The translations under genes were made by a program, and so were the position numbers. Of a DNA stretch of 64,000 nucleotides, positions 35,294 through 44,286 are shown in pieces. Source of the stretch: Gammaproteobacteria bacterium. Lineage in GTDB: Bacteria > Pseudomonadota > Gammaproteobacteria > Pseudomonadales > Azotimanducaceae. The DNA is taken from positions 1 to 64,000 of the forward strand of contig JAJFJZ010000011.1 in NCBI GenBank assembly GCA_021773565.1. The letters are read 5' to 3'. Every line of letters starts with the position of its first letter. The stretch's first letter is position 1. A model generated the notes under the pieces. It saw only the letters and a program-made list of their open reading frames with translations, made no database searches and had not been told where the DNA came from.

Positions 35294-36523
35294 TTACCAT
35301 TTGATACCAACCCGCCGAATTGCCCTGTCGGATACTTCCTCGATCGAGAATTCGAACCGGCGGTACTTAACGACACTTCCCACCTCGGGAATTTCACGCG
35401 CGAGATCAATTAGAAACCCTCCCAGCGTCTCGTAGTTGCCGTCAGGCAGGCTCACTGGAGTCGCCCGGGCGAGATCTTCGATGTCGATGCGCGCGTTCAC
35501 GCGTATGTTGTTTTTGCTGATTTTTTCGATCATCTGGAGCGAATCATCAACATCATGTTCGTCCGTGATCTCACCAACCACTTCTTCGAGCAAATCCTCG
35601 ATTGTGACGATACCGTCTACGCCTCCGTATTCGTCGACTACAACCGCCATTCGTTGCGAAGACATACGCAATGTTACTAACAACTCTTCCACATTTTGCG
35701 AGCCCGGAACAAATCTGACAGGGGAAACGAATTGGGAAATCGGCGCGTCTATATCTTCTCCCAACAACTCGAGCGCGTTGAGAATACCTACTACGTTGTC
35801 CACCCGTTTTCGATACACCGGCAAACGATGGTGCGCGTTTTGCGCAGCAAGTTTGGTGGTCTGGCCACAGGTTGCCGATTCTTCTACGCCAACTACTTCA
35901 ATCAAAGGTGTAAGAACCTCACTAACCGATGTGTCGTGAAACTCAAAAACGCGACGAATCATATCCTGCTCTTCGGGATCGACATCGCCACTTACGCTCT
36001 TCATCTGCATCAACGAGGCTATTTCTTCGCGGATGGTAAACGGGTTTGATTCAGATTGACCGGTAACCCGAGCAAGGAAACGGGTGAGAAAGCCGAATAC
36101 CACTAAAAGAGGATAAAAAAGATACGAGGCGAGCCGAACAAAGCCGATGACTTTTGGGGTAATGTTGTCAGCGTGGTGTTGGAATGCGCTCTTGGCGACA
36201 ATCTCGCCGAAAACCCATGACAAGGGTGCCACGATCACTGCTGCCAACCAACCCCACTTGTCGCCAAATACGCTTACCACCAGCATAGTGGCAACTGTGG
36301 TATTGGTCACGATAGATATGTTGGTGCCAACCAAAGTTGTGGAAAGTAGCCACTCGGGCTTTTTTAACATATCCAGTGCAAGTTGCGCACCACGAGAACC
36401 CTGTTCGGCTTTGTGAAGTAATTTCGCACGATCAGCACTAACAATACCAATCTCCGAACCGGAGAAGAATGCCTCCAGTACGAGGCACAACAACATAATA
36501 AAAATTGCGGTTACGGGATCCAT
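35294..36523 (-). CDS. CNNM/CorC-type membrane protein (DUF21, CBS pair, CorC_HlyC), copy 2
   Basis: A 409-residue hemolysin-family protein. The DUF21 membrane domain (~1-190) has LCLVLEAFFSGSEIGIVSAD and WVFGEIVAKSAFQHHADNI. Two CBS domains follow (VSEVLTPLIEVVGVEESATC; FVSPVRFVPGSQNVEELLV with MAVVVDEYGGVDGIVTIEDL), then the CorC_HlyC domain (NIRVNARIDIEDLARATPVS to the end). CNNM/CorC proteins export Mg2+ or Co2+ coupled to Na+. It stands four bases downstream of a paralogue, with which it may work as a heterodimer. Confidence 0.92.
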   Translation of the reverse strand: MDPVTAIFIMLLCLVLEAFFSGSEIGIVSADRAKLLHKAEQGSRGAQLALDMLKKPEWLLSTTLVGTNISIVTNTTVATMLVVSVFGDKWGWLAAVIVAPLSWVFGEIVAKSAFQHHADNITPKVIGFVRLASYLFYPLLVVFGFLTRFLARVTGQSESNPFTIREEIASLMQMKSVSGDVDPEEQDMIRRVFEFHDTSVSEVLTPLIEVVGVEESATCGQTTKLAAQNAHHRLPVYRKRVDNVVGILNALELLGEDIDAPISQFVSPVRFVPGSQNVEELLVTLRMSSQRMAVVVDEYGGVDGIVTIEDLLEEVVGEITDEHDVDDSLQMIEKISKNNIRVNARIDIEDLARATPVSLPDGNYETLGGFLIDLAREIPEVGSVVKYRRFEFSIEEVSDRAIRRVGIKW

Positions 36524-36526
36524 TAC

Positions 36527-37840
36527 CTAAGGCTCCGAGCCGACTGGAGTTTCAGACTTTGACGCTGACTCGCGCCCCACTTTGACGTTCAGGGATACAA
36601 TTCTCTGGCTTGTGATCTCGGTAACGGTGAGTAGCACATTGTCTACGTCTACGACATCCCCTACGTTTGGGAACTCGCCGCGCGTGTGTAGTACTAACCC
36701 GGCCATTGTCGTTACACCGGCACGTTCCAGACTGGTGCCAGCAATTGCATTAAATTGCCGAATTGTCAGCGATCCGCTGGCGCGGAATAAGCCCGCACCC
36801 AGTGCCTCCAAAGAAGACGTTTCTGCCAGCCTGCTATCAGACCAGCTGGGAAGATCACCGAATATACATTGCATAATATCTTCAAGTGTTATTAGTCCCA
36901 CTACACCGCCAAACTCATCACTGACCAGTGCTATCGATACCTGGCGTTCGCGCATTGCAACGAAAATGTCAGATGCTGTGCGGGTGGCTGGCACCAGGTA
37001 GGGTTTTCGTAATCTCTCGCGGACTGGGTGCTCTGCGTAGGGTGTGTCTTCAGTCACATCTAAATCCAGAATATCGCGTGCGTACAGCACACCCTCTATC
37101 GATTTTCCATCTGCGCCAAAAACCGGCACTTTTGAGTGACGGCTTTGTCGAATTACTTCAACGATTTTCGAGAACGACATGGAGGTATCTACAGAAACAA
37201 GTTGCGAGCCATAGGTCATCAAGTCACCGACAGACTTGTTGCCAAAGTCAAAAATCTGATGAATGTATGCGGATTCCTTGGTATCAAGAGAGCCCTCGCC
37301 AACTGCAGCGTTGGTTAAGGAGCGCACCATATCTTCTGTCAAAATGTTGTTTTGCGACCGTTCTTCTGTAACTATGAGTTTGATGAAAAATTCCGAAACA
37401 AGGCGAACCGCGTTACGCAGGGGCGTGATGAAGTGAGCGAACATTTCGATGTATCGGCTCTGAAAGGTCGCAAAAGCAACATTGTTTCCAAACGCCAGAG
37501 TCTTCGGCGTAATCTCACCAAACAACAGCAGCAAAGGAACCATAATAACGACATTCAACCAACTATTACCGGCACCAAACACTTCAATGATGATCGTTGC
37601 AGACAGAACAGAGGCCGAAACATTAACGAATTCGTTGCCGATCAAAATTGTTGCTATCAGGCGCCTTGGTTCCGCCAACAAATTTTCGATCAAACCCAAC
37701 CGTGGATTGCGATCGCGTCGCATCTGTCGCAACTGTGCCGAGCTCAGGGAAAACAGGCTTGTTTCTGAGCTGGAGAAAAATGCAGACAGCGCGAGTAATA
37801 ATACCATTACCGCGAGCTCTATTATCAGGACGATGTCCAC
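36527..37840 (-). CDS. CNNM/CorC-type membrane protein (DUF21, CBS pair, CorC_HlyC), copy 1
   Basis: A 437-residue paralogue of the next gene. DUF21: LLLALSAFFSSSETSLFSLS and LLLFGEITPKTLAFGNNVAF. CBS pair: VGDLMTYGSQLVSVDTSM and DIFVAMRERQVSIALVSDE with FGGVVGLITLEDIMQCIFGD. The CorC_HlyC domain starts near LGAGLFRASGSLTIRQFNAI. Expected role is divalent cation (Mg2+) efflux. It begins with GTG, with AAGGACTGAA overlapping the stop of the upstream mechanosensitive channel gene, so translation is probably coupled. Confidence 0.92.
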   Translation of the reverse strand: MDIVLIIELAVMVLLLALSAFFSSSETSLFSLSSAQLRQMRRDRNPRLGLIENLLAEPRRLIATILIGNEFVNVSASVLSATIIIEVFGAGNSWLNVVIMVPLLLLFGEITPKTLAFGNNVAFATFQSRYIEMFAHFITPLRNAVRLVSEFFIKLIVTEERSQNNILTEDMVRSLTNAAVGEGSLDTKESAYIHQIFDFGNKSVGDLMTYGSQLVSVDTSMSFSKIVEVIRQSRHSKVPVFGADGKSIEGVLYARDILDLDVTEDTPYAEHPVRERLRKPYLVPATRTASDIFVAMRERQVSIALVSDEFGGVVGLITLEDIMQCIFGDLPSWSDSRLAETSSLEALGAGLFRASGSLTIRQFNAIAGTSLERAGVTTMAGLVLHTRGEFPNVGDVVDVDNVLLTVTEITSQRIVSLNVKVGRESASKSETPVGSEP

Positions 37841-37841
37841 T

Positions 37842-39197
37842 TCAGTCCTTGCCTTCTACAATTTCGTTGCTCAGGGATTCCAGTGAAGAGGAGCGCAGGT
37901 GAAGGTCGCGCTGGGGATATGGAATCTCAATTCCGTTTTCATGAAATTTGTCCCAAATACTCAGCAATACTTCGCTGATAACATTTGCCCGGCCATTCAT
38001 CGGATCGTCAATCCAGAATCTCAATTCAAGATTTACTGAACTATCGCCGAATTCCTGCATATGACATACAGCAGCCGGTTCTTTCAGGATGCGGGGTGTT
38101 CCATCGGCTGCCTCCAGGCACAGTGCGATGGCTTTTCTGACATCTGATTTATAGTGAACTCCAATAGTTTTCTTCAGGCGAAGCAGATTCTGCGAATAAG
38201 ACCAGTTTTCGACGCGCGTGGTGATCAGTTCTTCGTTTGGAATCAGGTGTTCGATACCATCACGGGTTAGAACAGAGACATAACGTGCACCGAGAGAATC
38301 CACACGGCCGTAGTAATCGGCAATTGCGATAACGTCGCCAGGTTTAATTGATTTATCGAGCAGGAGGATAAACCCGCTGACCAGATTCGCAAAAATCTTC
38401 TGGAGTCCAAAGCCCAGACCAACGCCGATTGCACCACCAAACACGGCGAATGCGGTGAGGTCGATACCGACAATCTTCAGCGCAACTACCACCGCCACAA
38501 GTACAAGAACAATGCGCATCAACTTGGTGGATAACACTTTTATTGAAGGCGAGAGATTTTCAGATGACTTTATTCGCCCTTCGACGAGCTGCCCGACGAC
38601 TGTGGTCAACCAGAGAAGCACGCCCAAAGCAATCAGTCCTTGCACCACTATCAACAGCGATACGTCGACCTGGCCGAAAGAAAGTGTAGCGCCATCCAGA
38701 AAGGTGATGGTGTTATCCAGCAAGCCGACAATATTTAGTGCTGCGGCTATCCATGCGACAATTGAAATAGTGAGTGACAGCAATGGATTGGCTACAAACA
38801 CGGTTGCTACATTGATTACGATCCATGCAGTTAGCAGGCTGGAGGTAACCACGAGTGCAGCATGCCGAAACTCGAGATATACCATGACTGCGACTATCAA
38901 CCACTGGGCAGCCAACCAAACCGCGGGAAATGCAAGCTTGTTGAGCGTAGACCAAAGTCGTCGAAGCAGGGCGAATCGATCATATTTTGTACGCTGCAGT
39001 AACAGCTTGTTGCGTACTACCTTTGATATTGGCCAGGCTAACGATGCGGCAATGACGATCATGCCGAGCTCAATAAGGGTTGCAGTCGTAAACAGGTTAT
39101 CGATAGCCCAGGACTGGCCTTCGCTCAGCCAACCAGACCAAACGTCACCGTTCGTCAGATCTCCCAATATTGTTTTCTCGCCCTCCACTAGATCCAC
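37842..39197 (-). CDS. MscS-family mechanosensitive ion channel
   Basis: A 451-residue channel with about five or six N-terminal helices. The pore-lining helix and following segment carry the MscS signature AVFGGAIGVGLGFGLQKIFA then NLVSGFILLLDKSIKPGDVI, and the beta-domain has GRVDSLGARYVSVLTRDGIE and HLIPNEELITTRVENWSY. The C-terminal alpha/beta vestibule ends at LHLRSSSLESL. It would release osmolytes or ions on membrane tension. The start overlaps the CorA-like gene's 3' end by 10 bases; a second in-frame GTG three codons in is possible. Confidence 0.93.
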   Translation of the reverse strand: MDLVEGEKTILGDLTNGDVWSGWLSEGQSWAIDNLFTTATLIELGMIVIAASLAWPISKVVRNKLLLQRTKYDRFALLRRLWSTLNKLAFPAVWLAAQWLIVAVMVYLEFRHAALVVTSSLLTAWIVINVATVFVANPLLSLTISIVAWIAAALNIVGLLDNTITFLDGATLSFGQVDVSLLIVVQGLIALGVLLWLTTVVGQLVEGRIKSSENLSPSIKVLSTKLMRIVLVLVAVVVALKIVGIDLTAFAVFGGAIGVGLGFGLQKIFANLVSGFILLLDKSIKPGDVIAIADYYGRVDSLGARYVSVLTRDGIEHLIPNEELITTRVENWSYSQNLLRLKKTIGVHYKSDVRKAIALCLEAADGTPRILKEPAAVCHMQEFGDSSVNLELRFWIDDPMNGRANVISEVLLSIWDKFHENGIEIPYPQRDLHLRSSSLESLSNEIVEGKD

Positions 39198-40156
39198 CGC
39201 TTGCGGCGGAAGTAGATGAGCTGACAGACAGCAACCACTGCCATTACTGCTATAACGGCGAAATAACCACCACGTGTAGACAGCTCTGGCATGTTCTCGA
39301 AATTCATGCCATAGATTCCTGCGAGGAATGTCAACGGTACAAAAATGACAGTGATGATCGTTAGAATTTGCATCACTCGATTCAGCTGATGTGAGGACAT
39401 ACCCAGGTAACCACCCGTGAGATCGTTAGATATCTGATAGTGTAACTGGGCAAGGCTTTCGGTTCGTTCAATCTGCTCATAGAGGTCGACAATTTCATGG
39501 GACAACTCTGTACCGATGAACGAATCGCCAACGTCTCTGAGTCTTGTGGCAATTTGTTTGTGATAATTCGCGATACGGGTAAGTTTTCTGAGTTGGGATT
39601 TGTAGCCAGTCAGTTCGGCGAGAAGTTTATCGTCGGGCTGCTTGAACATTTGCTCTTCGATTTCATCCAGGCGTGGCTCCAGTTCAAGCAGTATTTCGAC
39701 ATAACGACGAGCAAGGCGATTGCCAAGGCGAATTGCAAGGGACCCCGGACGCTCTTTCGCAATGGCGTTGCCGCGCTTAATCTTGCCAATCATCCAGTTA
39801 ACTGATGTAGACGGTTTTGCATGACGCGTCAGTAGAAATCGATCTCCGATGAAGAGAGACAACTGAATTACACCGAAATCTATGCCTGAAGTATCGGCAT
39901 CGAGTCCACGGAGCAGGATGAAGAGAAAGTCGTCGAAGCGTTCCATTTTTGGTGGATGACGGGGACGTAATGCATCTTGTATAGCTAAGGGGTGTATGCC
40001 AAATCCGCCGAGTAATTCTTCATCTATCGAATCCGACTCGCCTTCAAGGTCGACCCATATATTCAGGGTGTTCGATTCTTGCCACGTTGCAATCAATTCC
40101 CTGCCGCCCAGAGTCAATTCTCCGGTGTCGGGGTTACTCAAAAATACTCTGATCAC
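39188..40156 (-). CDS. CorA-family divalent metal transporter (ZntB-like)
   Basis: A ~322-residue CorA-superfamily protein. The cytoplasmic funnel comprises LLGGFGIHPLAIQDALRPRH, KMERFDDFLFILLRGLDAD and long helices through EQMFKQPDDKLLAELTGYKS. Two C-terminal helices carry the invariant Gly-Met-Asn in AGIYGMNFENMPEL, followed by GGYFAVIAVMAVVAVCQLIY. CorA transports Mg2+/Co2+, ZntB Zn2+; the split is not decided by motif here. The start is taken as GTG 40156 (AGGGGG four bases before); an upstream TTG at 40204 has no ribosome site. Part of the minus-strand cation operon. Confidence 0.92.
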   Translation of the reverse strand: MIRVFLSNPDTGELTLGGRELIATWQESNTLNIWVDLEGESDSIDEELLGGFGIHPLAIQDALRPRHPPKMERFDDFLFILLRGLDADTSGIDFGVIQLSLFIGDRFLLTRHAKPSTSVNWMIGKIKRGNAIAKERPGSLAIRLGNRLARRYVEILLELEPRLDEIEEQMFKQPDDKLLAELTGYKSQLRKLTRIANYHKQIATRLRDVGDSFIGTELSHEIVDLYEQIERTESLAQLHYQISNDLTGGYLGMSSHQLNRVMQILTIITVIFVPLTFLAGIYGMNFENMPELSTRGGYFAVIAVMAVVAVCQLIYFRRKRWI

Positions 40157-40237
40157 TTTACCCCCTAAACTAGTTTCGAGATGGTCTTTTCGGCCTTCTG
40201 CCAACCGGGCGCCATTTGCGCATTGGCGTCTATCAAA

Positions 40238-40567
40238 TCAGGGAGACCGGGCTACGATCTTCCTGATTGACTGCGACAGCTCATCCCATGCGACATCAAC
40301 CTGAAAGCGCAGCTTCTCCCACGATTGGTCATTAGCACTTCCAAGCTGATCGAGCTGCTTTCTCAATTCTGCGATGCATGCATCGGCCTGGCGCTCGGCT
40401 TTCAGCAATTGTTCGCTCGGATGAATCCGGCCGGAATGCGTCGCAAGGTTTATTTTGCGCTTGACCAAACCCAGCGTCGTTTTCTTTTGAGCAAGCATAA
40501 CTTCAATATTTTGTATGTAGCTTTTCTTGCCTTTCTTGCTTCTGCAATTGTAGGGGTCTTCTTTCAT
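40238..40567 (-). CDS. Small coiled-coil protein, sll1863-like stress-protein layout
   Basis: A 109-residue charged, helical protein: SYIQNIEVMLAQKKTTLGLV, then a heptad-like LLKAERQADACIAELRKQLD, ending with WEKLRFQVDVAWDELSQSIR. The closing Trp-Glu-x-Leu ... Ala-Trp-Asp-x-Leu pattern is the layout of short coiled-coil proteins annotated as sll1863-type stress response; this is recognition by pattern. The ATG at 40567 has AGGGGTG about eight bases upstream; the ORF is open further upstream but lacks signals. It is the first gene of the cation operon and diverges from the LysR gene. Confidence 0.7.
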   Translation of the reverse strand: MKEDPYNCRSKKGKKSYIQNIEVMLAQKKTTLGLVKRKINLATHSGRIHPSEQLLKAERQADACIAELRKQLDQLGSANDQSWEKLRFQVDVAWDELSQSIRKIVARSP

Positions 40568-40684
40568 GATGTGCACCCCTGAATTGGTGACATGAATGCA
40601 GCACGATTGCTCTGGTTTGTGTCGATATGCCATTGGTCGGCGCTTGATATCCACAGTATTCTTTTTGTTTGATAGATACAACTA

Positions 40685-40717
40685 ATAAATATTGTCGTTT
40701 ACATAAAAAATATTTAT
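40685..40717. promoter_or_regulatory. Inverted repeat ATAAATATT-N15-AATATTTAT
   Basis: A perfect 9-base inverted repeat with a 15-base spacer, ending eight bases before the LysR ATG and about 118 bases from the first gene of the divergent cation operon. LysR regulators typically bind such AT-rich dyads between themselves and a divergent target, so it is a candidate autoregulatory site that would also control the operon. Confidence 0.5.
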
Positions 40718-40725
40718 CATACGGT

Positions 40726-41565
40726 ATGGATCTTGAACTCCTTCGCACATTTCTTGAGTTGCATCGCATCAGGCACTTCGGTCGTACTGCGGATGCACTT
40801 CATCTCACTCAGGCGGCTGTGAGCAGCCGCTTGAAATCACTGGAATCAATACTTGGTGTGACACTCTTTGAGCGAAGTCGCCGTGAAATGCGCCTGACGC
40901 CGGAAGGGGCCCGTTTGATCCGCCATTCGGAACGACTGATGGCGGGTTGGAGAGTGGCGCGTCAGGATGTATCGCTTGCGGGCGCAAGTGAACAACTGGT
41001 TATTGGCGGCAGCCTTAGATTATGGGATGTGTTGTTGCAATCCTGGTTGCATGATTTGCGGCGAGCGCACCAAAATATGGCGATAATCGCTGAAGCCCAG
41101 ACTCCGGAGATTCTCACCCGCCGACTCATTGACGGAACCCTGGATGTTGCGATCATGTTGGAACCCGCTCAACTTGACATCATGCAAATTCGAACAGTTT
41201 CTACTCTGGAGTTGGTATGCGTCTCCAACTCCATAAATTTGTCCATAGAAGCTGCGCTCATGCAAAACTATATATTCGTGGACTGGGGACTTTCATTCGG
41301 CCTTGATCACCGGCGGGCATTTCCGGACGCCGCCGAAGCCATGACCCGGGTTTCGCACGCGAAAATGGCCTATGAATACATAGTGTCGGTGGGCGGAAGT
41401 GCATACCTCCCAAAACGTATGATTGAAAAAGACATCGAATTCGGGTTGCTGCACCTGGTTAATGACGCACCGGTATTTGAGCGTCAGGCGTACGCAACCT
41501 ATCCGGTGCGGTCTCCAAAGTTGGACCTGATCGAGAGAAGCTTGAAACTGGTCAGAAGCCAGTAG
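40726..41565 (+). CDS. LysR-family transcriptional regulator
   Basis: A 279-residue LTTR. The N-terminal helix-turn-helix is MDLELLRTFLELHRIRHFGR, ALHLTQAAVSSRLKSLESIL, GVTLFERSRREMRLTPEGA; the rest is a periplasmic-binding-like effector domain starting near ASEQLVIGGSLRLWDVLLQS. The ATG at 40726 is preferred: the frame is open 57 bases upstream but LysR homology begins exactly here. It is divergent from the cation operon and precedes, convergently, the CaCA exchanger. It may be the regulator of the neighbouring ion genes. Confidence 0.93.
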   Translation: MDLELLRTFLELHRIRHFGRTADALHLTQAAVSSRLKSLESILGVTLFERSRREMRLTPEGARLIRHSERLMAGWRVARQDVSLAGASEQLVIGGSLRLWDVLLQSWLHDLRRAHQNMAIIAEAQTPEILTRRLIDGTLDVAIMLEPAQLDIMQIRTVSTLELVCVSNSINLSIEAALMQNYIFVDWGLSFGLDHRRAFPDAAEAMTRVSHAKMAYEYIVSVGGSAYLPKRMIEKDIEFGLLHLVNDAPVFERQAYATYPVRSPKLDLIERSLKLVRSQ

Positions 41566-41636
41566 GTGTGAGGATTTCAGGCCAGCTTAAGCGTGCGGGA
41601 ATGCCCCGCGAAGTTTGGCCAGAGTGCGTTTGTTAG

Positions 41637-42608
41637 CTATAGGGTAATTCGGGCGAAAGCCCAGCCAAAATACACAAGAAGAAAACCGATTCCTGCCATA
41701 CGTCCCAGCCGTGCCCTGCCAAACAGGAATATCGGGATTAGTGACAAGGTAAAAACAAGCGACAAGGCCAAATCCGAAATGCCGCCGTCTGGAATAACCA
41801 CGGGGCTTACCAGGGCACTGGAAGGCAGCACCAGAAGCGTGTTAAACAAATTTGAACCGACGATATTTCCCAGTGCAAGATCCGATTCGTTACGAGCAGC
41901 TGCAACTATTGTTGTGACAAGTTCTGGCATGCTCGTTCCCAGCGCGACGATAAACAGGCCGACAATAGCGGGAGAAATTTCCAGGTGTTCCGCGAGCACA
42001 ACGCTATGGTGAACGGTCATCTCACCTCCGTAGTACAGCAATAACATACCACTGATAACGAATATCGCGCTGAAGCGATTGACGGGCGCGTTGTCCACCA
42101 GGGGGTTTTTATCGATGTCAACGAATAGCGGATCACTATTTCGCGATCTAACGAAGTCAAGGGCCATAATGTAGAGAAAATTACCGAAAACAAGCAGCAA
42201 AATGACTGCTTCGGAACGGCCTATCTTGTCTATAGAGATGTCAAAAAAGCCGTCCATCGACATAATTGTGAGGACGGCGGTCGCAAACAGCAGCAGCGGT
42301 AACTCGCGCTGTACCAATTGGCCTTGAATATCAATGGGGCGAATGAGCGTTGCGACACCCAGCACCAGCGCAAGGTTTGCGAGATTGGATCCGATGACGT
42401 TGCCAAACGCCAGCTCGGTAGCTCCGCGAGACGCTCCAATCATATTTACCACCAGCTCTGGCATGCTCGTGCCGAAGGCGACAATGGTCAAGCCGACGAC
42501 CATTGGAGAGACACCGAAACGGGCCGCAATCTGGGAAGCACCGTGCACGAGTGCTGTGCCACCGGCGATCAGCAATACAATGCCAAAGACAATCCCGACA
42601 ATCGTCAT
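41637..42608 (-). CDS. Calcium/sodium antiporter, CaCA family (YrbG-like)
   Basis: A 323-residue exchanger made of two inverted repeats. Each holds the alpha motif: VVGLTIVAFGTSMPELVVNM with FGNVIGSNLANLALVLG, and IVGLFIVALGTSMPELVTTI with LGNIVGSNLFNTLLVL. The conserved Glu in SMPEL binds Ca2+ or Na+. About ten helices; inner membrane. The ATG has GGAG ten bases upstream. It fits the surrounding ion-homeostasis set, though on its own transcript. Confidence 0.94.
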   Translation of the reverse strand: MTIVGIVFGIVLLIAGGTALVHGASQIAARFGVSPMVVGLTIVAFGTSMPELVVNMIGASRGATELAFGNVIGSNLANLALVLGVATLIRPIDIQGQLVQRELPLLLFATAVLTIMSMDGFFDISIDKIGRSEAVILLLVFGNFLYIMALDFVRSRNSDPLFVDIDKNPLVDNAPVNRFSAIFVISGMLLLYYGGEMTVHHSVVLAEHLEISPAIVGLFIVALGTSMPELVTTIVAAARNESDLALGNIVGSNLFNTLLVLPSSALVSPVVIPDGGISDLALSLVFTLSLIPIFLFGRARLGRMAGIGFLLVYFGWAFARITL

Positions 42609-42639
42609 ATTTGGTGATCTCCGCCGTCTATGGCCATCG

Positions 42640-42882
42640 CTATCTCCATATCCTGAATGGTAACGGGTCTATCTCAGGCTCACCAACAAACGTGTTGAAC
42701 CGCTTGCCGTTGTCCGCTGGCACTCTCGATTTCTGATCGCCAGGAGCTATAACATTCGCTATCAGAGGGTATCCTTTTGCCGGCCTGATTGGTAATGAAA
42801 CCCCAGCTTGCTTCGATAAATTCGACGAGTCAACTCCCGAGGTCAAGACCACCTTAAGACCTTGATTGTCTCTACCATGCAA
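42640..42882 (-). pseudogene. Remnant of a DadA-like FAD-dependent oxidoreductase
   Basis: An 80-codon open frame whose middle part, VVLTSGVDSSNLSKQAGVSL then PIRPAKGYPL, resembles the D-amino-acid-dehydrogenase/DAO core, where a small-Gly-x-Trp/Tyr-Ser strand is followed by Gly-x-x-x-Pro-x-x-Pro-x-Lys-Gly-Tyr. Neither the N-terminal Rossmann motif nor the C-terminal half is found, and the end of the frame loses similarity. It has no ribosome site. I read it as gene debris. Apart from this, 42609-42974 contains only the promoter region of the QEGLA gene. Confidence 0.5.
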
Positions 42883-42974
42883 AAATATTCATAATTCCAA
42901 TTGCAGTCATGTCACGGTCGATTGATACTCATGCGCGCATAACGCAGGTCGGTCTTGATGATCAGGAGAATTCA

Positions 42975-44240
42975 ATGGCAGAGTTAGACAGCCTAATCGC
43001 GCTCGACAAGGAACTCGTCGCTGCGTCTCGCGACATCAAGGTGTTATCGGAACTTGCATGGGAGCCCGAACAGCAAGTTTCCTTTATCGCCAACTGGCAG
43101 CGCGGCAAGCCGGCTCTGCCTGTCGTTTGTTATACGAAGGTTGACCATTCGCAACAAATCATTCTGCTTGAGTCAATCGCCGAGCGAGCCGCCGCCCTTG
43201 TTCATCCATTGAGCGAATTTCTCAAGGATACAGCGCTGTCCTATCTCAATGTGGCGCGCATGATTACCAACATCGGCACGGCCGGGATGTCTGAGTTGTC
43301 GATAGAAATATACGGCCGACCGGGCGACCCACTTACCGGCGGAAATGGTACCACCAGCCTTGAGGCAGCAAAGTATTTTTTAAGCGTAGGAAAGGAATTC
43401 CATCAAGGCAGTGGGCTGAAGGAAGCAGATTTTTGCGTTACTGCCAGCGCCGTTCAGGTCGAGCTCGAAGCGGGTCTGACAGAGGTATTCAAAAACAGCG
43501 AGGTCAGTGTCGTCACCGACCGCCATCTGGCGTCAAAAGCTGCCGCAGGTGCTACTCGAATTCGCCTTCGTGATGCCACCTGTTTTTCAGAGTACGATGC
43601 CCAGCAACTGCTGCAACATGAAGCATTTGTGCATTCCTTAACTGCACTGAATGGCCGGCGACAACCGACCATTAGCGCTATGAGTCTTGGGGCGCCAAGA
43701 ACCACTGCTTCGCAGGAAGGGCTAGCGACGTTTGCTGAACTTGTGACCGGTGCGATTGATATTTCACGCCTTGAGCGTATTGCGATGCGTATCATTGCAA
43801 CAGACATGGCGCTGGGTGGTGCCGATTTTATCGATGTGTTTCGCTATTTCGTGGAAACCGGCCAGACCCTGAACGAAAGCTACAACTCAACGATGCGAAT
43901 TTTTCGTGGCGCACCCTTAACGGGTGGTTATGCCTTTACCAAAGACGCTGTTTACTTGCGCGGCATGCTGGAGGTTCATACGTTCTTCCGTTGGGCATTC
44001 AAGGAGCAGAAGCTGCAACTGTGCGAACATTTCTTCGCCGGGCGCATGACCTTGAGTGATGTAGTGAAGTATGAAGAATTTTTTCTTGACGGAACATTAT
44101 GTGTGCCCAACTACCTGCCTCCATGGATGACTCGGGCAACCGGGCTTGCCGGTTACCTCGCATTTTCGGTATTTGCGAACACGATCGACCTGGCGGTGCT
44201 GAACGCAGACCATCAATTTCCGGATACGGTATCGGAATGA
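42975..44240 (+). CDS. DUF1704 / QEGLA-motif putative metallo-carboxypeptidase (MATCAP-like)
   Basis: A 421-residue protein of the family annotated as flavohemoglobin expression-modulating QEGLA motif protein. Metal-binding motif HEAFVH (His215, Glu216, His220) followed by SQEGLATFAEL (247-257), whose Glu supplies another ligand; the eukaryotic relative MATCAP is a zinc tyrosine carboxypeptidase acting on tubulin. Bacterial members often lie beside ATP-grasp ligases, and here a RimK-like ATP-grasp gene is ~8 kb away. The ATG at 42975 has AGGAG seven bases upstream; an ATG 66 bases earlier lacks such a signal. Substrate unknown; C-terminal processing of a peptide or protein is inference. Confidence 0.88.
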   Translation: MAELDSLIALDKELVAASRDIKVLSELAWEPEQQVSFIANWQRGKPALPVVCYTKVDHSQQIILLESIAERAAALVHPLSEFLKDTALSYLNVARMITNIGTAGMSELSIEIYGRPGDPLTGGNGTTSLEAAKYFLSVGKEFHQGSGLKEADFCVTASAVQVELEAGLTEVFKNSEVSVVTDRHLASKAAAGATRIRLRDATCFSEYDAQQLLQHEAFVHSLTALNGRRQPTISAMSLGAPRTTASQEGLATFAELVTGAIDISRLERIAMRIIATDMALGGADFIDVFRYFVETGQTLNESYNSTMRIFRGAPLTGGYAFTKDAVYLRGMLEVHTFFRWAFKEQKLQLCEHFFAGRMTLSDVVKYEEFFLDGTLCVPNYLPPWMTRATGLAGYLAFSVFANTIDLAVLNADHQFPDTVSE

Positions 44241-44286
44241 TCGTTGAGAGATTATGATAGCTTGAGATTGGGTTTTCCGGAGAGTT

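Noticed and set aside
38455-39219. A 254-codon plus-strand open frame opposite the MscS gene
   Set aside because: Ser/Thr-rich shadow of a real membrane protein gene; no ribosome site.
41592-41610. GCGGG/CCCGC mini-hairpin between LysR and the CaCA gene
   Set aside because: Five-base stem with no U-run on either strand; not sufficient for a terminator call.
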